Below, in pieces: positions 14,170 to 21,699 of a stretch of 23,002 nt of DNA. The notes below the pieces were generated by a model that was not told the DNA's origin, ran no database searches, and saw only the letters and a program-made list of their open reading frames with translations. The position numbers were made by a program, and so were the translations under genes. Position 1 is the stretch's first letter, and every line of letters starts with the position of its first letter. This DNA is from Caldilineaceae bacterium (GTDB lineage: Bacteria; Chloroflexota; Anaerolineae; Caldilineales; Caldilineaceae): contig JALHQH010000086.1 in NCBI GenBank assembly GCA_022842065.1, positions 1 through 23,002 of the forward strand. The letters are read 5' to 3'.

Positions 14170-15087
14170 TCACCGCTGCGGCAATGCCTCAAAACTCGCA
14201 TCCGCGGGCATACCAGGCTTGAGCGCGCCAGCGGGATTGTCAACACGAATCTGGACCCCAAAGACGAGGTTGAGACGGTCGGCGCGGGTCTGGACATTGC
14301 GCGGGGTGAATTCGGCGCGCGGGTTGGTCGAAGTGACGACGCCACGAAAAGTGCGGTCGGGAAAGGGATCGGCGGTAACGGTAACCACCTGCCCCACCTG
14401 CACACCGCCTAGATCTTTTTCCAACACATAGGCAGTAAACTTGAGTTGGGTCAGATCAGCCACCGCGGCCACGGTCTGGCCGGGGGTAACAACCTCGCCA
14501 TTATGCATGGGCACACGCGTCACCACACCGCCAATCGGGGTGCGCAATTGATAGGCATCAGCCTGGATCTCCAGCCGTTGACGTGCTGCTAAATCAGCCT
14601 GCCGGATCTGCAGCTGGATCAGCGCGTCATCCAGGCGGGCCACCACCGCGCCCGGTGCCACGCGATCACCTTCTTGAAGCAGCTCGATAATTTGCCCGGC
14701 CACTTCGGCCCCGATCAACACTTCGTCAGCTTCGAGCGTGCCGGAGGCGGTCAACGGACCGACGGGCTGCATCCAGGGCCAAGGCCAGGATGGGGGCCAG
14801 CTTAACGGCCATGTAACCAAGTTGTTGCTGATTACCCACCAACTGCCAGCACCGATCAGCAGCAACAGCAGTAACAGGCGCGGCCAAGGGCGATGACGGG
14901 GCGGCGACACTGGCGTGGTAGCAGCGGTAGCTGACGCTTGATCTTTGCCGGCCTGTGATGGCTCGCCAATCAACTGGAAATCGGCATGAAATGGTGGTAC
15001 TGGTGCGTTTGTCATTTGCTGGGGCGGCGTGTGTCCCTGATTGGTGATCTGCGCGCCAGCGTTTTTGCGCTTCACAATTCCGGTCAT
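14170..15087 (-). CDS. HlyD/YbhG-like adaptor subunit of the ABC exporter
   Basis: This 305-residue membrane-fusion-type protein has a long Pro-rich cytoplasmic N-terminus (to ~66), a single membrane anchor (RLLLLLLLIGAGSWWVI), a Pro/Trp linker, then the biotinyl-lipoyl half motifs. SGTLEADEVLIGAEVAGQI and RTPIGGVVTRVPMHNGEVV flank the hairpin, followed by the beta-barrel (FPDRTFRGVV). The helical hairpin that normally reaches an outer-membrane channel is reduced to about 30 residues (LDDALIQLQIRQADLAARQR). That suits a cell without an outer membrane. The ATG at 15085-15087 has GGAAG 7 bp upstream; a GTG two codons earlier is too close to that site. It probably assembles with the permease and ATPase encoded downstream. 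Confidence 0.85.
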   Translation of the reverse strand: MTGIVKRKNAGAQITNQGHTPPQQMTNAPVPPFHADFQLIGEPSQAGKDQASATAATTPVSPPRHRPWPRLLLLLLLIGAGSWWVISNNLVTWPLSWPPSWPWPWMQPVGPLTASGTLEADEVLIGAEVAGQIIELLQEGDRVAPGAVVARLDDALIQLQIRQADLAARQRLEIQADAYQLRTPIGGVVTRVPMHNGEVVTPGQTVAAVADLTQLKFTAYVLEKDLGGVQVGQVVTVTADPFPDRTFRGVVTSTNPRAEFTPRNVQTRADRLNLVFGVQIRVDNPAGALKPGMPADASFEALPQR

Positions 15088-15201
15088 AATCACACTTCCT
15101 GCTTTTTTCGCTAGCGTTGTGCCATTGAGTTTCTGGATCTTATGTCATCCCTAACTGTAATGCAAAAGTGGACGCAGGGCTAATAGCCATCTGGGGTGCT
15201 T

Positions 15202-15231
15202 TTGTCCTGGTCACTTGGCCTGGCGTATAAT
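15202..15231 (+). promoter_or_regulatory. Candidate promoter upstream of the ChrB-like gene
   Basis: TTGTCC (4 of 6) and a perfect TATAAT are separated by 18 bp. The MITE-like element at 15252-15407 lies between this promoter and the gene start at 15445, so a transcript from here would carry the element's hairpin in its leader. Confidence 0.45.
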
Positions 15232-15251
15232 CAAGCAATCAGTATTTTTCG

Positions 15252-15407
15252 ACAGCGTCATCAGTACAGTGTAAATTAAGTAATTCGATGTTTTCGTAGG
15301 GGCATGCGGTGTGGCGAGACCAATCCAACCGGGGCAGGAAAAGTTGCGGCGCCACACTGCGTGCCCGTCTGGAAAATACCCAAAAACTTAATTTACAGCG
15401 TCGTCAG
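15252..15407. mobile_element. MITE-like palindromic element with flanking 13-bp near-direct repeats
   Basis: Perfect 12-bp terminal inverted repeats (15270-15281, 15386-15397) continue inward as an imperfect ~50-bp stem: GGGGCATGCGGTGTGGCG on one side against its near-complement on the other, with a ~30-bp loop. ACAGCGTCATCAG (15252-15264) and ACAGCGTCGTCAG (15395-15407) flank it like a target-site duplication, though the second overlaps the repeat end by 3 bp and a short TACAG stretch separates the first. There is no coding capacity, as expected for a non-autonomous element. Confidence 0.5.
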
Positions 15408-15444
15408 GTTTTGTCAAATAAGTTATGAATGGAAATGTGCTCAA

Positions 15445-15873
15445 ATGAAATGGATTACCCGCGAAAAAATTCGGATCGACCGCGTCAGTTCGGCCTGGCT
15501 GATCCAAAAGTTTGTCGATCCGCAGGCCGAATTTCTCTTCGCGCCCCGTGCCGAAGTGATGGCTCGGGCGCAAACAGAAGCGGCGATTCCCTATCATGTG
15601 CCAGAAGCAGAGCTGGGGCAAGGAGGGGGCCAAACCGCATTTGACAAGATCATTGCCAAATATCAGATCACCGATCCAGCGGTGCTGATGGTGGCGGCAG
15701 TGGTACGGGCCGCCGATCGCAAGTTGCCAGAGCCGGCCGAAGGGGCAGGCGTTGCGGCCATGTCACACGGCTTTGCCGAGATGGGGCTAGCCGATGAGCA
15801 AGTGCTTACCCTACAGTTACCGATGTGGGAAGCACTCTATCACTTTTGCCGGAGTAAGGTAGGGACAGAGTAG
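15445..15873 (+). CDS. ChrB C-terminal-domain (chromate resistance) protein
   Basis: This 142-residue protein consists of the domain found at the C-terminus of ChrB. It reads KWITREKIRIDRVSSAWLI, then FVDPQAEFLFAP, then IPYHVPEAELGQGGGQTAFD and KYQITDPAVLMVAAVVRAAD, the family's conserved order. ChrB proteins sense chromate or otherwise assist the ChrA exporter; stand-alone copies of this domain are common and their own activity is unclear. The ATG at 15445 begins the conserved KWxTRE strand; upstream in-frame codons to 15304 lie in the palindromic element and are not expected to be translated. No chrA gene is present. It converges on the DHA2 efflux pump, with a hairpin-rich heptamer repeat between. 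Confidence 0.82.
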   Translation: MKWITREKIRIDRVSSAWLIQKFVDPQAEFLFAPRAEVMARAQTEAAIPYHVPEAELGQGGGQTAFDKIIAKYQITDPAVLMVAAVVRAADRKLPEPAEGAGVAAMSHGFAEMGLADEQVLTLQLPMWEALYHFCRSKVGTE

Positions 15874-15882
15874 TGGGCAACA

Positions 15883-15979
15883 GCGGACGACGACTGATGG
15901 GTGACGGCCGACGCGTCCAAGGGGCCTCGCAACGGACGACGGCTAACGACAGGTCGTCAGTCGTCAGCCGTCGTCCGTT
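15883..15979. repeat. Heptamer-based hairpin with ACGCGTCCAAGGGGC core, between convergent genes
   Basis: Positions 15931-15950 and 15960-15979 form a 20-bp inverted repeat with one mismatch, built from 7-bp words around ACGGACG and GTCGTCA. The left half contains the 15-bp core at 15911-15925, which recurs with one change at 22561-22575. Lying directly before the efflux-pump stop and after the ChrB-like stop, it may act as a bidirectional terminator despite lacking a T tract. Confidence 0.75.
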
Positions 15980-15981
15980 AG

Positions 15982-17853
15982 CTATTCCATGACGGGCGTT
16001 TCCATCCGGTTGCTCTTACGGAGCGGCAATTCGGGGAGCCAGAAGAGACAGAGCAGAAAGGCGGCACCGACCAGCCAAAGGGCGTAAAAATAGATGCGCG
16101 TAATACTATTGGCAAAGGAGAGCCGCAGCGCCGCCGTGACTTCGTCGGCAATGCTTTCAGCCTGGCCAAGCATGGCGGACTGGGCTTGGTCTACCATGGC
16201 GAGCGACTGTTCGAGCGCGGTGGCCCGGTCAGCAACAGGCACGCTGAGCAACGCTTTAATTTCCGGCGCGGTGGTGGGGCTATCCAGCAGCGTGGTCAAC
16301 GCGGTTTGATCGTTCGCTTGCAGGGCCGCAACCAGTAGTTCACGCTCGGCCGTATAGGGCACAGCGGCTGCAGTTGCAATCTGTTCGCCCAGGTTCAGCT
16401 GGCCGCCACTACTGCCTTCGCCGCGCGAGATACTGCTGCGAAACTGCGACGGATCAATCGCGGACTGAAGCGCCGGGGGCGCAGTGGCCAGAATCGGGGT
16501 CACATTGATGCCGATCTGAGCGGTCAAGGTGGTGGCCAACACGACGCCAAAAACCGCCGCGCCAATCGCTTGGCCTAACTGCTGAAAAAATTGGCGACTC
16601 GCTGTGGCGGCCCCAATTTCACGAAACGAGACAGCATTTTGCATCGCGAGGTTCAAGAGCGGCAACGCTGGCCCCATGCCCAAGCCCACAATAAACATCC
16701 GCCAAGTCACGCCCCACATGGTGGTATTGACCCCAATTTGGGTCAACAGGCCAAAGCCCAGCAACATCATCAGAAAACCGATCAAGATATAACTTTTGTA
16801 ACGCCCCACCCGCTGTACCACCTGGGAAAAGACATTGCTGCTAACCACAAAGGCGATCATCAGCGGAATCTGTGCGGTGCCAGCCTCGGTGGCGGACAAG
16901 CCCAGTACGTTGACCATAAAGAGCGAGAGAAAGAGAATCGCGCCGAAGAAAGCCGCCCCATTTAAGACAGAGGCGGCAATCCCCACCGCATAGGTCCGGT
17001 TGCGGAAGAGCCCCAATGAGATAATCGGCGAGGCAACGCGCGTCTCTACCCACAAAAAGAGGGTGGTCGCCACCGCCGCCAAGCTGAGCAACCCCAGGAT
17101 CAAGGGCGAAGTCCAGGGATGAATGCTCTTATCAAGGGTCAGCCCCAACATGAAGGGGACCACGGCAATAATCAACAAGACGGTGCCCAACCAGTCGATC
17201 TTGCCACGCAGCCCGCTCGCTAAACGTGGCATCTTGAACGCCACAAAGGTCAAGGCAATAATGCCCAGCGGCGAGTTAACGTAAAAGACCCAATGCCAAC
17301 TTAAGGTGTCGGTGAGAAAGCCACCCACAAAGGGGCCAATGACACTGGATAATCCAAAGACGCTGCCAAAAATCCCCATATACCGCGGTCGCTCCGAGGG
17401 CACAAAGAGATCGGCGGGAATGGCAAAGGCAGTCGATGTGAGCGCGGCCGCACCAATGCCTTGCACCACGCGGAAGGCAATCAGTTGCAGCATGCTCATT
17501 GCAATGCCGCAGAGCGCGGAGCCAATCAAAAAGACGACAATCCCCCACAGCAGAATGACCTTGCGCCCGTAGAGGTCAGAGAGCTTGCCATAGACCGGGA
17601 CCATCGCCGTGCTGGCGAGCAGGTAACCAGTGGAGACCCAACCAACCAGGTCAATGGCATTAAAATCAGCCACAATCGCGGGAAGCGCAGTGGAGACAAT
17701 CGTCTGATCAAGGGCCGCTAGAAAGAGACTGAGCAAGACGCCAGCCAAAATCACCATTTTGGTGCGATGGGGCAGGATTTCGGCATAGTCGATCCGCTCG
17801 TTGGGCACGACCCCAGGACGTACCTCCGGGGTTGCGATAGTTGTTGCACTCAT
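15982..17853 (-). CDS. DHA2 (EmrB/QacA) family drug efflux pump
   Basis: This 623-residue major-facilitator transporter of the 14-segment drug:proton antiporter family should export hydrophobic or cationic drugs. Family motifs are LDQTIVSTALPAIV (first segment), GKLSDLYGRK (motif A), FRVVQGIGAAAL (motif B) and GPFVGGFLTDTLSW (motif C). It is about 120 residues longer than usual. The excess is a Gln/Ala/Ser-rich, helical extracytoplasmic loop between the last two membrane segments (SQFRSSISRGEGSSGG onward). The ATG at 17851-17853 has AGAGGA ~7 bp upstream. It is driven by a strong promoter 170 bp upstream with a palindrome at the start site and a terminator-like hairpin in the leader, so expression is probably inducible. 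No regulator gene adjoins. Confidence 0.92.
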   Translation of the reverse strand: MSATTIATPEVRPGVVPNERIDYAEILPHRTKMVILAGVLLSLFLAALDQTIVSTALPAIVADFNAIDLVGWVSTGYLLASTAMVPVYGKLSDLYGRKVILLWGIVVFLIGSALCGIAMSMLQLIAFRVVQGIGAAALTSTAFAIPADLFVPSERPRYMGIFGSVFGLSSVIGPFVGGFLTDTLSWHWVFYVNSPLGIIALTFVAFKMPRLASGLRGKIDWLGTVLLIIAVVPFMLGLTLDKSIHPWTSPLILGLLSLAAVATTLFLWVETRVASPIISLGLFRNRTYAVGIAASVLNGAAFFGAILFLSLFMVNVLGLSATEAGTAQIPLMIAFVVSSNVFSQVVQRVGRYKSYILIGFLMMLLGFGLLTQIGVNTTMWGVTWRMFIVGLGMGPALPLLNLAMQNAVSFREIGAATASRQFFQQLGQAIGAAVFGVVLATTLTAQIGINVTPILATAPPALQSAIDPSQFRSSISRGEGSSGGQLNLGEQIATAAAVPYTAERELLVAALQANDQTALTTLLDSPTTAPEIKALLSVPVADRATALEQSLAMVDQAQSAMLGQAESIADEVTAALRLSFANSITRIYFYALWLVGAAFLLCLFWLPELPLRKSNRMETPVME

Positions 17854-17891
17854 TACTTTTCCTCTATATCACTCATAGAACAAAACCAAGA

Positions 17892-17929
17892 ATTCCACAA
17901 AAAAAATAAGGTGAACCCCTCGTTCACCT
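17892..17929 (-). terminator. Terminator-like hairpin in the leader of the efflux-pump gene
   Basis: On the minus strand an 8-bp perfect stem (AGGTGAAC/GTTCACCT, 17922-17929 with 17909-17916, 5-nt loop) is followed by TATTTTTTTT. This is the shape of an intrinsic terminator, 56 bp before the pump's start codon and downstream of its promoter. The stem contains an AGGTGA ribosome-binding-like sequence. It could be an attenuator, or the end of an unrecognised small transcript. Confidence 0.6.
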
Positions 17930-17995
17930 CCCTCGTGCCACGCCATTGTTAGCAAGGTGCCATCCGCACTGATGGCTAATTAATTCGATAGTCAA

Positions 17996-18016
17996 ATACT
18001 TCGATGTATGAAGTAT
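17996..18016. promoter_or_regulatory. Palindromic operator candidate ATACTTC-N7-GAAGTAT
   Basis: Perfect 7-bp arms lie 6 bp downstream of the pump's -10 box, so a bound repressor would block initiation. Its form suits MarR- or TetR-type repressors. A related TTCGATAGTCAAATA stretch lies just beyond (17982-17996). Confidence 0.5.
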
Positions 18017-18022
18017 CCACGT

Positions 18023-18051
18023 ATAATAACAGAAGCAAGCGCCTTCGTCAA
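18023..18051 (-). promoter_or_regulatory. Strong promoter of the efflux-pump gene
   Basis: On the minus strand TTGACG (5 of 6) and TATTAT (5 of 6) are spaced exactly 17 bp. The leader from here to the pump start is about 160 nt. It includes a possible 25-codon frame starting with the ATG at 17945-17947 that spans the hairpin and ends just before the pump's ribosome binding site. Confidence 0.65.
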
Positions 18052-18165
18052 GCAAGATTTTCTCCATTTCCGAGGCCGTGCCCCTCACAACAAGCACCAT
18101 AAATCGCCACCTCTGTATCCAGCGCAATCGCCGATTAGCGATTTGTTAACGTTTGCGATCCATTA

Positions 18166-18193
18166 TTGTACAATCCGGTTGCCAATGTATAAT
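18166..18193 (+). promoter_or_regulatory. Promoter of the solute-binding lipoprotein gene
   Basis: TTGTAC (4 of 6) and a perfect TATAAT are separated by 16 bp, 53-77 bp before the possible starts at 18246 and 18270. The -35 box lies in the small palindrome ATTGTACAAT (18165-18174). The divergent gap 17854-18269 holds only these regulatory elements. Confidence 0.5.
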
Positions 18194-18269
18194 GCAATTG
18201 AATTAATATCCCCACTTTCCGCTCAACCGCGCCGTCGCCGGTGCAATGGACAAAGGTAGATTCGCACAG

Positions 18270-19970
18270 ATGCAGAGAACGAAAATTTTCTTCCGTAGCC
18301 ACAGGCGTTTGCTCAGTTTGATCACTGTTTTACTCTTAGCAGGTTGTGCCGGCAGTGCGACACCAAGCAGCACACCAACCACAGAGGCAGGGACAACGGC
18401 AGCCCCCTCGATTTTACGCATCGGCTGGAAAGGGGCGCCGGACACCCTTAACCCCGGTATGGCCTTCCTGACCGATGCCTATACCATTTTTAACCTCGTC
18501 TATGACACGATGTACGAATTGAAGCTGGACAACACCTTTACGCTAAGCTTGGCCGAAGCAGTAACAACCTCGGCAGATGGCACCGTCTGGACCTACACCA
18601 TCCGTCAAGGTGTCACCTGGCACGATGGGCAGCCGCTGACGGCTCACGACATTGCCTTCACCTATAACTTCTACCACGATCACATCGACTTTCCTTATCT
18701 GCCCACCTATACCGAGCACTTCGCCAGTGTCGAAGCGCCTGATGACACGACGGTGATCATCACCCTTGATGAGCCGATCCCCAATATGGAGGCACAACTG
18801 GCCTTTCTCTATGTGCTGCCCGCGCATATTTGGTCACAGCAACTGGCCGGCAATGCACCCCAAGAATTTGAAAATCTCGAAATGATCGGCAGTGGCCCCT
18901 TCAAGCTGGTGGATTACGCGCAGAACGAATATGTTCATCTGGCCGCCAACGCTGCTTACTTTGGGAAAAAAGCCCAAGTCGATGAAGTCGTTTTCCAGAC
19001 CTTTGGTAATGCCGATACCCTGGTCCAAGCACTCCAGACCGGCCAGGTCGATATGATTACCGAGCTGCCCAAGACCGCGATGCCCGTGTTGCGTAATGCC
19101 CCCAATATCAAGCTGGTGACCGGACCGCCGCTTGCCCCCGAACTTTCTGATATTTTCTTCAACCAGATCGATCCGGCCAACTGCCCGACCGAGGCTGGTG
19201 GCAAGTGTACCGGCCACCCCGCGCTGCGCGATCGCACTGTCCGCCAAGCCTTGGCCCATGCCACTGACAAACAGCAGATCATCGATGTGCTACTCCTTGG
19301 CCTTGGCACCCCTGGCTTGACGCTGGTGCCGGATAGTCTCACCTACTGGTATAACAGCCAATTACAAGATTACGCCTTTGATCTGACGGTAGCTAATCGC
19401 CTGCTGGATGAGGCCGGATATCTGGATGTGGATGGCAATGGCGTGCGCGAAATGCCGGATGGGACGAATGAGCTAAATTTTGGCCTGCTGTGGGCCGATG
19501 ATACACCCGATGCACCGCGCATGGCGGAACTGCTGAGCCAGAGTTGGGGCCAGATCGGTATCGCAGTCGAGCCACAGACCTATGATCCGGACGCCTTGCT
19601 AGCGCTCTGTTGCCCGGCCTTTGATTATGACATTGTCATCTGGGGCTGGACCTCTGATCCTGATCCGACCCTGTTACTCAAAGTGATGACAAGCGACGCC
19701 ATTCCCAATGGCAGCAGCGAGGCGGGCTACGCCAACCCCGCATATGATGCGCTCTATGCCCAACAGGCCGTCGAATTGGATCCGCAAAAGCGCCAGGCGT
19801 TGATCTATAAGATGCAGGAGATCGTCCACGAAGATGTCGTCTATATCGTGCCCTACTATGCCCAGTTTGCCCAAGCTTATCGTACCGACCGTTTCACCGG
19901 CTGGATCGACACACCAACTGTAACCCTGGAAGATCATAGTTCGCTGGTTAACGTGGTGCCGGTCAGATAA
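18270..19970 (+). CDS. ABC transporter substrate-binding lipoprotein, family 5 (peptide/nickel type)
   Basis: A lipoprotein signal (SHRRLLSLITVLLLAGC, lipobox LAGC) is followed by a Ser/Thr/Pro linker and the family-5 periplasmic-binding-protein fold. Recognisable segments are DTLNPGMAFLTDAYTIFNLV, WTYTIRQGVTWHDGQPLTA, HDIAFTYNFY, MIGSGPFKLVDY, LRDRTVRQALAHATDKQQI and the late AYANPAYDALYAQ-like region (SEAGYANPAYDAL). It should capture oligopeptides or a similar ligand for an ABC importer, but no permease or ATPase gene follows, so it is an orphan receptor here. The start is uncertain: the ATG at 18270 has AAAGGTAG ~10 bp upstream, while the ATG at 18246 adds eight residues with no clear site. 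A perfect 26-bp hairpin ends the transcript. Confidence 0.9.
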   Translation: MQRTKIFFRSHRRLLSLITVLLLAGCAGSATPSSTPTTEAGTTAAPSILRIGWKGAPDTLNPGMAFLTDAYTIFNLVYDTMYELKLDNTFTLSLAEAVTTSADGTVWTYTIRQGVTWHDGQPLTAHDIAFTYNFYHDHIDFPYLPTYTEHFASVEAPDDTTVIITLDEPIPNMEAQLAFLYVLPAHIWSQQLAGNAPQEFENLEMIGSGPFKLVDYAQNEYVHLAANAAYFGKKAQVDEVVFQTFGNADTLVQALQTGQVDMITELPKTAMPVLRNAPNIKLVTGPPLAPELSDIFFNQIDPANCPTEAGGKCTGHPALRDRTVRQALAHATDKQQIIDVLLLGLGTPGLTLVPDSLTYWYNSQLQDYAFDLTVANRLLDEAGYLDVDGNGVREMPDGTNELNFGLLWADDTPDAPRMAELLSQSWGQIGIAVEPQTYDPDALLALCCPAFDYDIVIWGWTSDPDPTLLLKVMTSDAIPNGSSEAGYANPAYDALYAQQAVELDPQKRQALIYKMQEIVHEDVVYIVPYYAQFAQAYRTDRFTGWIDTPTVTLEDHSSLVNVVPVR

Positions 19971-20022
19971 ACTAGCGCGACGATGCTGTGGTGGCCAAAA
20001 TGCAATCGCCCAGCATGTAAAC

Positions 20023-20078
20023 GAAAAGTGGGGTAAGCATGGGTAGGTTTCGACCTACCCATGCTTACCCCACTTTTC
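20023..20078. terminator. Bidirectional terminator: perfect 26-bp hairpin with TTCG loop
   Basis: Arms 20023-20048 and 20053-20078 are perfectly complementary around a TTCG tetraloop. Because the stem base is AAAAG/CTTTT, a short T run follows on either strand. It lies between the convergent solute-binding and msrB genes. Confidence 0.8.
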
Positions 20079-20099
20079 TACCGATTGGTGCAGACGCCC

Positions 20100-20567
20100 T
20101 TACCCCTGCTGCCGTGCCGCCCCAGCAAAAAGTGCCAAATAGTCGCCATACCCCTCGGCCTCCAGCTGAGCGACGGGGATAAAACGCAGCGAAGCCGAGT
20201 TCATACAAAAGCGCTGCCCAGTTGGTGCCGGCCCATCATCAAAAACATGCCCCAGATGGGAATCGCCATGTTTGGAACGCACCTCGGTGCGCGTCATCCA
20301 CAAACGACGGTCGGTCTTGGTGACAACATTTTTATCTTCCAATGGCCGCGTGAAACTGGGCCAGCCGGTGCCTGAATCGTACTTGTCCAATGAGCTAAAG
20401 AGTGGCTCGCCGGTGACCACATCGACGTAGATGCCCGCAGCTTTGTTGTCCCAATAGGCGTTGCGAAAGGGTGGTTCGGTGCCTTCGTGCTGCGTGACCT
20501 TGTACTGCTCCGGGGTCAACTGCTGGCGCAATTCCTGTTCCGATGGTTTGGTGTAGCTTTTGGTCAT
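20100..20567 (-). CDS. msrB: Peptide-methionine (R)-S-oxide reductase MsrB
   Basis: This 155-residue enzyme reduces methionine-R-sulfoxide in proteins. Family blocks are present: [55 protein letters not shown] and the catalytic RFC121MNSASLRF. It lacks the two CxxC zinc sites of many MsrB proteins, and C121 is its only cysteine, so there is no resolving cysteine and regeneration must use an external thiol. Two ATGs are adjacent (20570 and 20567). The second is chosen because GAGGA ends only 1 bp before the first and 4 bp before the second. No msrA gene is nearby; the next gene upstream, an OsmC-type peroxidase, shares an oxidative-stress theme but has its own start region. Confidence 0.93.
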   Translation of the reverse strand: MTKSYTKPSEQELRQQLTPEQYKVTQHEGTEPPFRNAYWDNKAAGIYVDVVTGEPLFSSLDKYDSGTGWPSFTRPLEDKNVVTKTDRRLWMTRTEVRSKHGDSHLGHVFDDGPAPTGQRFCMNSASLRFIPVAQLEAEGYGDYLALFAGAARQQG

Positions 20568-20732
20568 CATTTCCTCGTGCTCTCTCTACGATTTTCTCCT
20601 GACTTAACGACTAGACGCTACTCTACACAATAGGCACAACAGCAACTTGTGCCCGCCGCTCCAATTTAGCCACATTCTAACCTTGTTCTTACATAGGAAG
20701 GACAGCTCTCGTCGCAGCACGCGAGTGAGGAT

Positions 20733-20797
20733 TGAGCGGAGGCTGAGCTTGTCGAAGCCGCAGCGGCTGCGGCTTCGACAAGCTCAGCCTCCGCTCA
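20733..20797. repeat. Perfect 31-bp palindrome (GAGCTTGTCGAAGCC family)
   Basis: Arms 20733-20763 and 20767-20797 are perfectly complementary with a 3-nt CGG loop. The arm includes GGCTGAGCTTGTCGAAGCC, recurring with one change at 21439-21457. The rest of the gap (20568-20851) shows no gene. It lies upstream of msrB and downstream of the OsmC-type gene. Confidence 0.85.
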
Positions 20798-20851
20798 GTT
20801 ACCGAATTTATTGCGCAACTTCCATTATCAGGCTGCGATGAGAGAGGTTTA

Positions 20852-21388
20852 TTATAGCGCAGCAGCAGTGGTCGCAGTCGGTGCCGCAGCCGTGTGCGAT
20901 ACGGCCACCGCCAACCCGTGGCGCAAGGTCTGGTAGACAACACAATAACGCTCGGTCAGGCGAATCAGGGTAGCCAACTGCTCGGCACTCGCTTCGGTTT
21001 CCAGATCAAAGTGCAGACGGATCGCTTGAAAGCCAACTGGCGCTTCTTTGGAAACGCCCAGGGTGCCGCGGAAGTCGAGATCGCCCTCGGCACGTACCGT
21101 ACCGGCACGCAGATCTACCCCAATCGCGGTGGCCACGGCATTGATCGTCACCCCGGCGCAGGCTGCCAGCGCCTCCAGCAACATGTCACCGGAACAAGCT
21201 TGCATGCCACTGCCGCCGGTGGCTGGATGCAGCCCCGCCTCCACCAGCGCCCGCCCCGTTTCGACCCGGCAGCTAATCCCTTCGCCGAGTTTCCCTTCCG
21301 CCTTTAATGTAATCAGCGCGGCTTTGGGATCTTCCCGGTATTGATCTTTCAGTGGGGCCTGCATGGCGCGTAATGTTTCGGCATTCAT
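20852..21388 (-). CDS. OsmC/Ohr-family peroxiredoxin
   Basis: This 178-residue protein belongs to the OsmC family of thiol peroxidases acting on organic hydroperoxides. The two catalytic cysteines are C77 in LLEALAACAGVTINA and C149 in LTERYCVVYQTL. An extra Cys is at 65 in MQACSGDML. The tail after ~165 is Ala/Thr-rich and probably disordered. The ATG at 21386-21388 is chosen because AGGAG lies ~9 bp upstream and the protein begins typically (MNAETLRAMQAPLKDQYRED); upstream in-frame sequence to 21697 is intergenic repeat. It could share transcription with msrB downstream, but the 284-bp gap with a strong palindrome argues for separate units. Confidence 0.9.
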   Translation of the reverse strand: MNAETLRAMQAPLKDQYREDPKAALITLKAEGKLGEGISCRVETGRALVEAGLHPATGGSGMQACSGDMLLEALAACAGVTINAVATAIGVDLRAGTVRAEGDLDFRGTLGVSKEAPVGFQAIRLHFDLETEASAEQLATLIRLTERYCVVYQTLRHGLAVAVSHTAAAPTATTAAAL

Positions 21389-21415
21389 ATTTTTCTCTCT
21401 CCTAAATTGACTGTG

Positions 21416-21480
21416 ATAGGACTTCCGTAGTTCGCGGCGGCTGAGCGTGTCGAAGCCAGAGGGAAGTGCGGAAGCCCTAT
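21416..21480. repeat. Hairpin element enclosing a GAGCGTGTCGAAGCC half-palindrome
   Basis: Outer arms 21416-21427 and 21469-21480 pair with one mismatch. Inside is a 19-bp half copy (21439-21457) of the palindrome at 20733-20797. The following 21481-21699, on either strand, shows no gene or structure I can support. Confidence 0.6.
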
Positions 21481-21699
21481 TGGATTTTGGCCATAGTAGG
21501 CTAGCATTTGCAGAGAAGAGAATAACAACCTCGTACGTTTCTGTCAAAGTGTTGATGGTTCTGGACTCTGCCTTTGCCGCTATTTTACAGAGGCAGCAAT
21601 GGCGCGTACAATGGGAAGCAGATTTTTTGTTATTCACGCCACCAAGTGTCAACCACAGATCACGGGCAACGAGAATCGCGATCTGTTCTTTGTTCAATG

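Noticed and set aside
17924..18127. 67-codon minus-strand frame upstream of the efflux pump
   Set aside because: It begins upstream of the strong promoter, so the pump transcript would not contain its start. It shows no family resemblance and is read as leader and regulatory sequence instead.
21389..21697. N-terminal extension of the OsmC-type protein
   Set aside because: The in-frame upstream sequence runs through a hairpin repeat. The ATG at 21388 has a good ribosome binding site and gives the normal family length.
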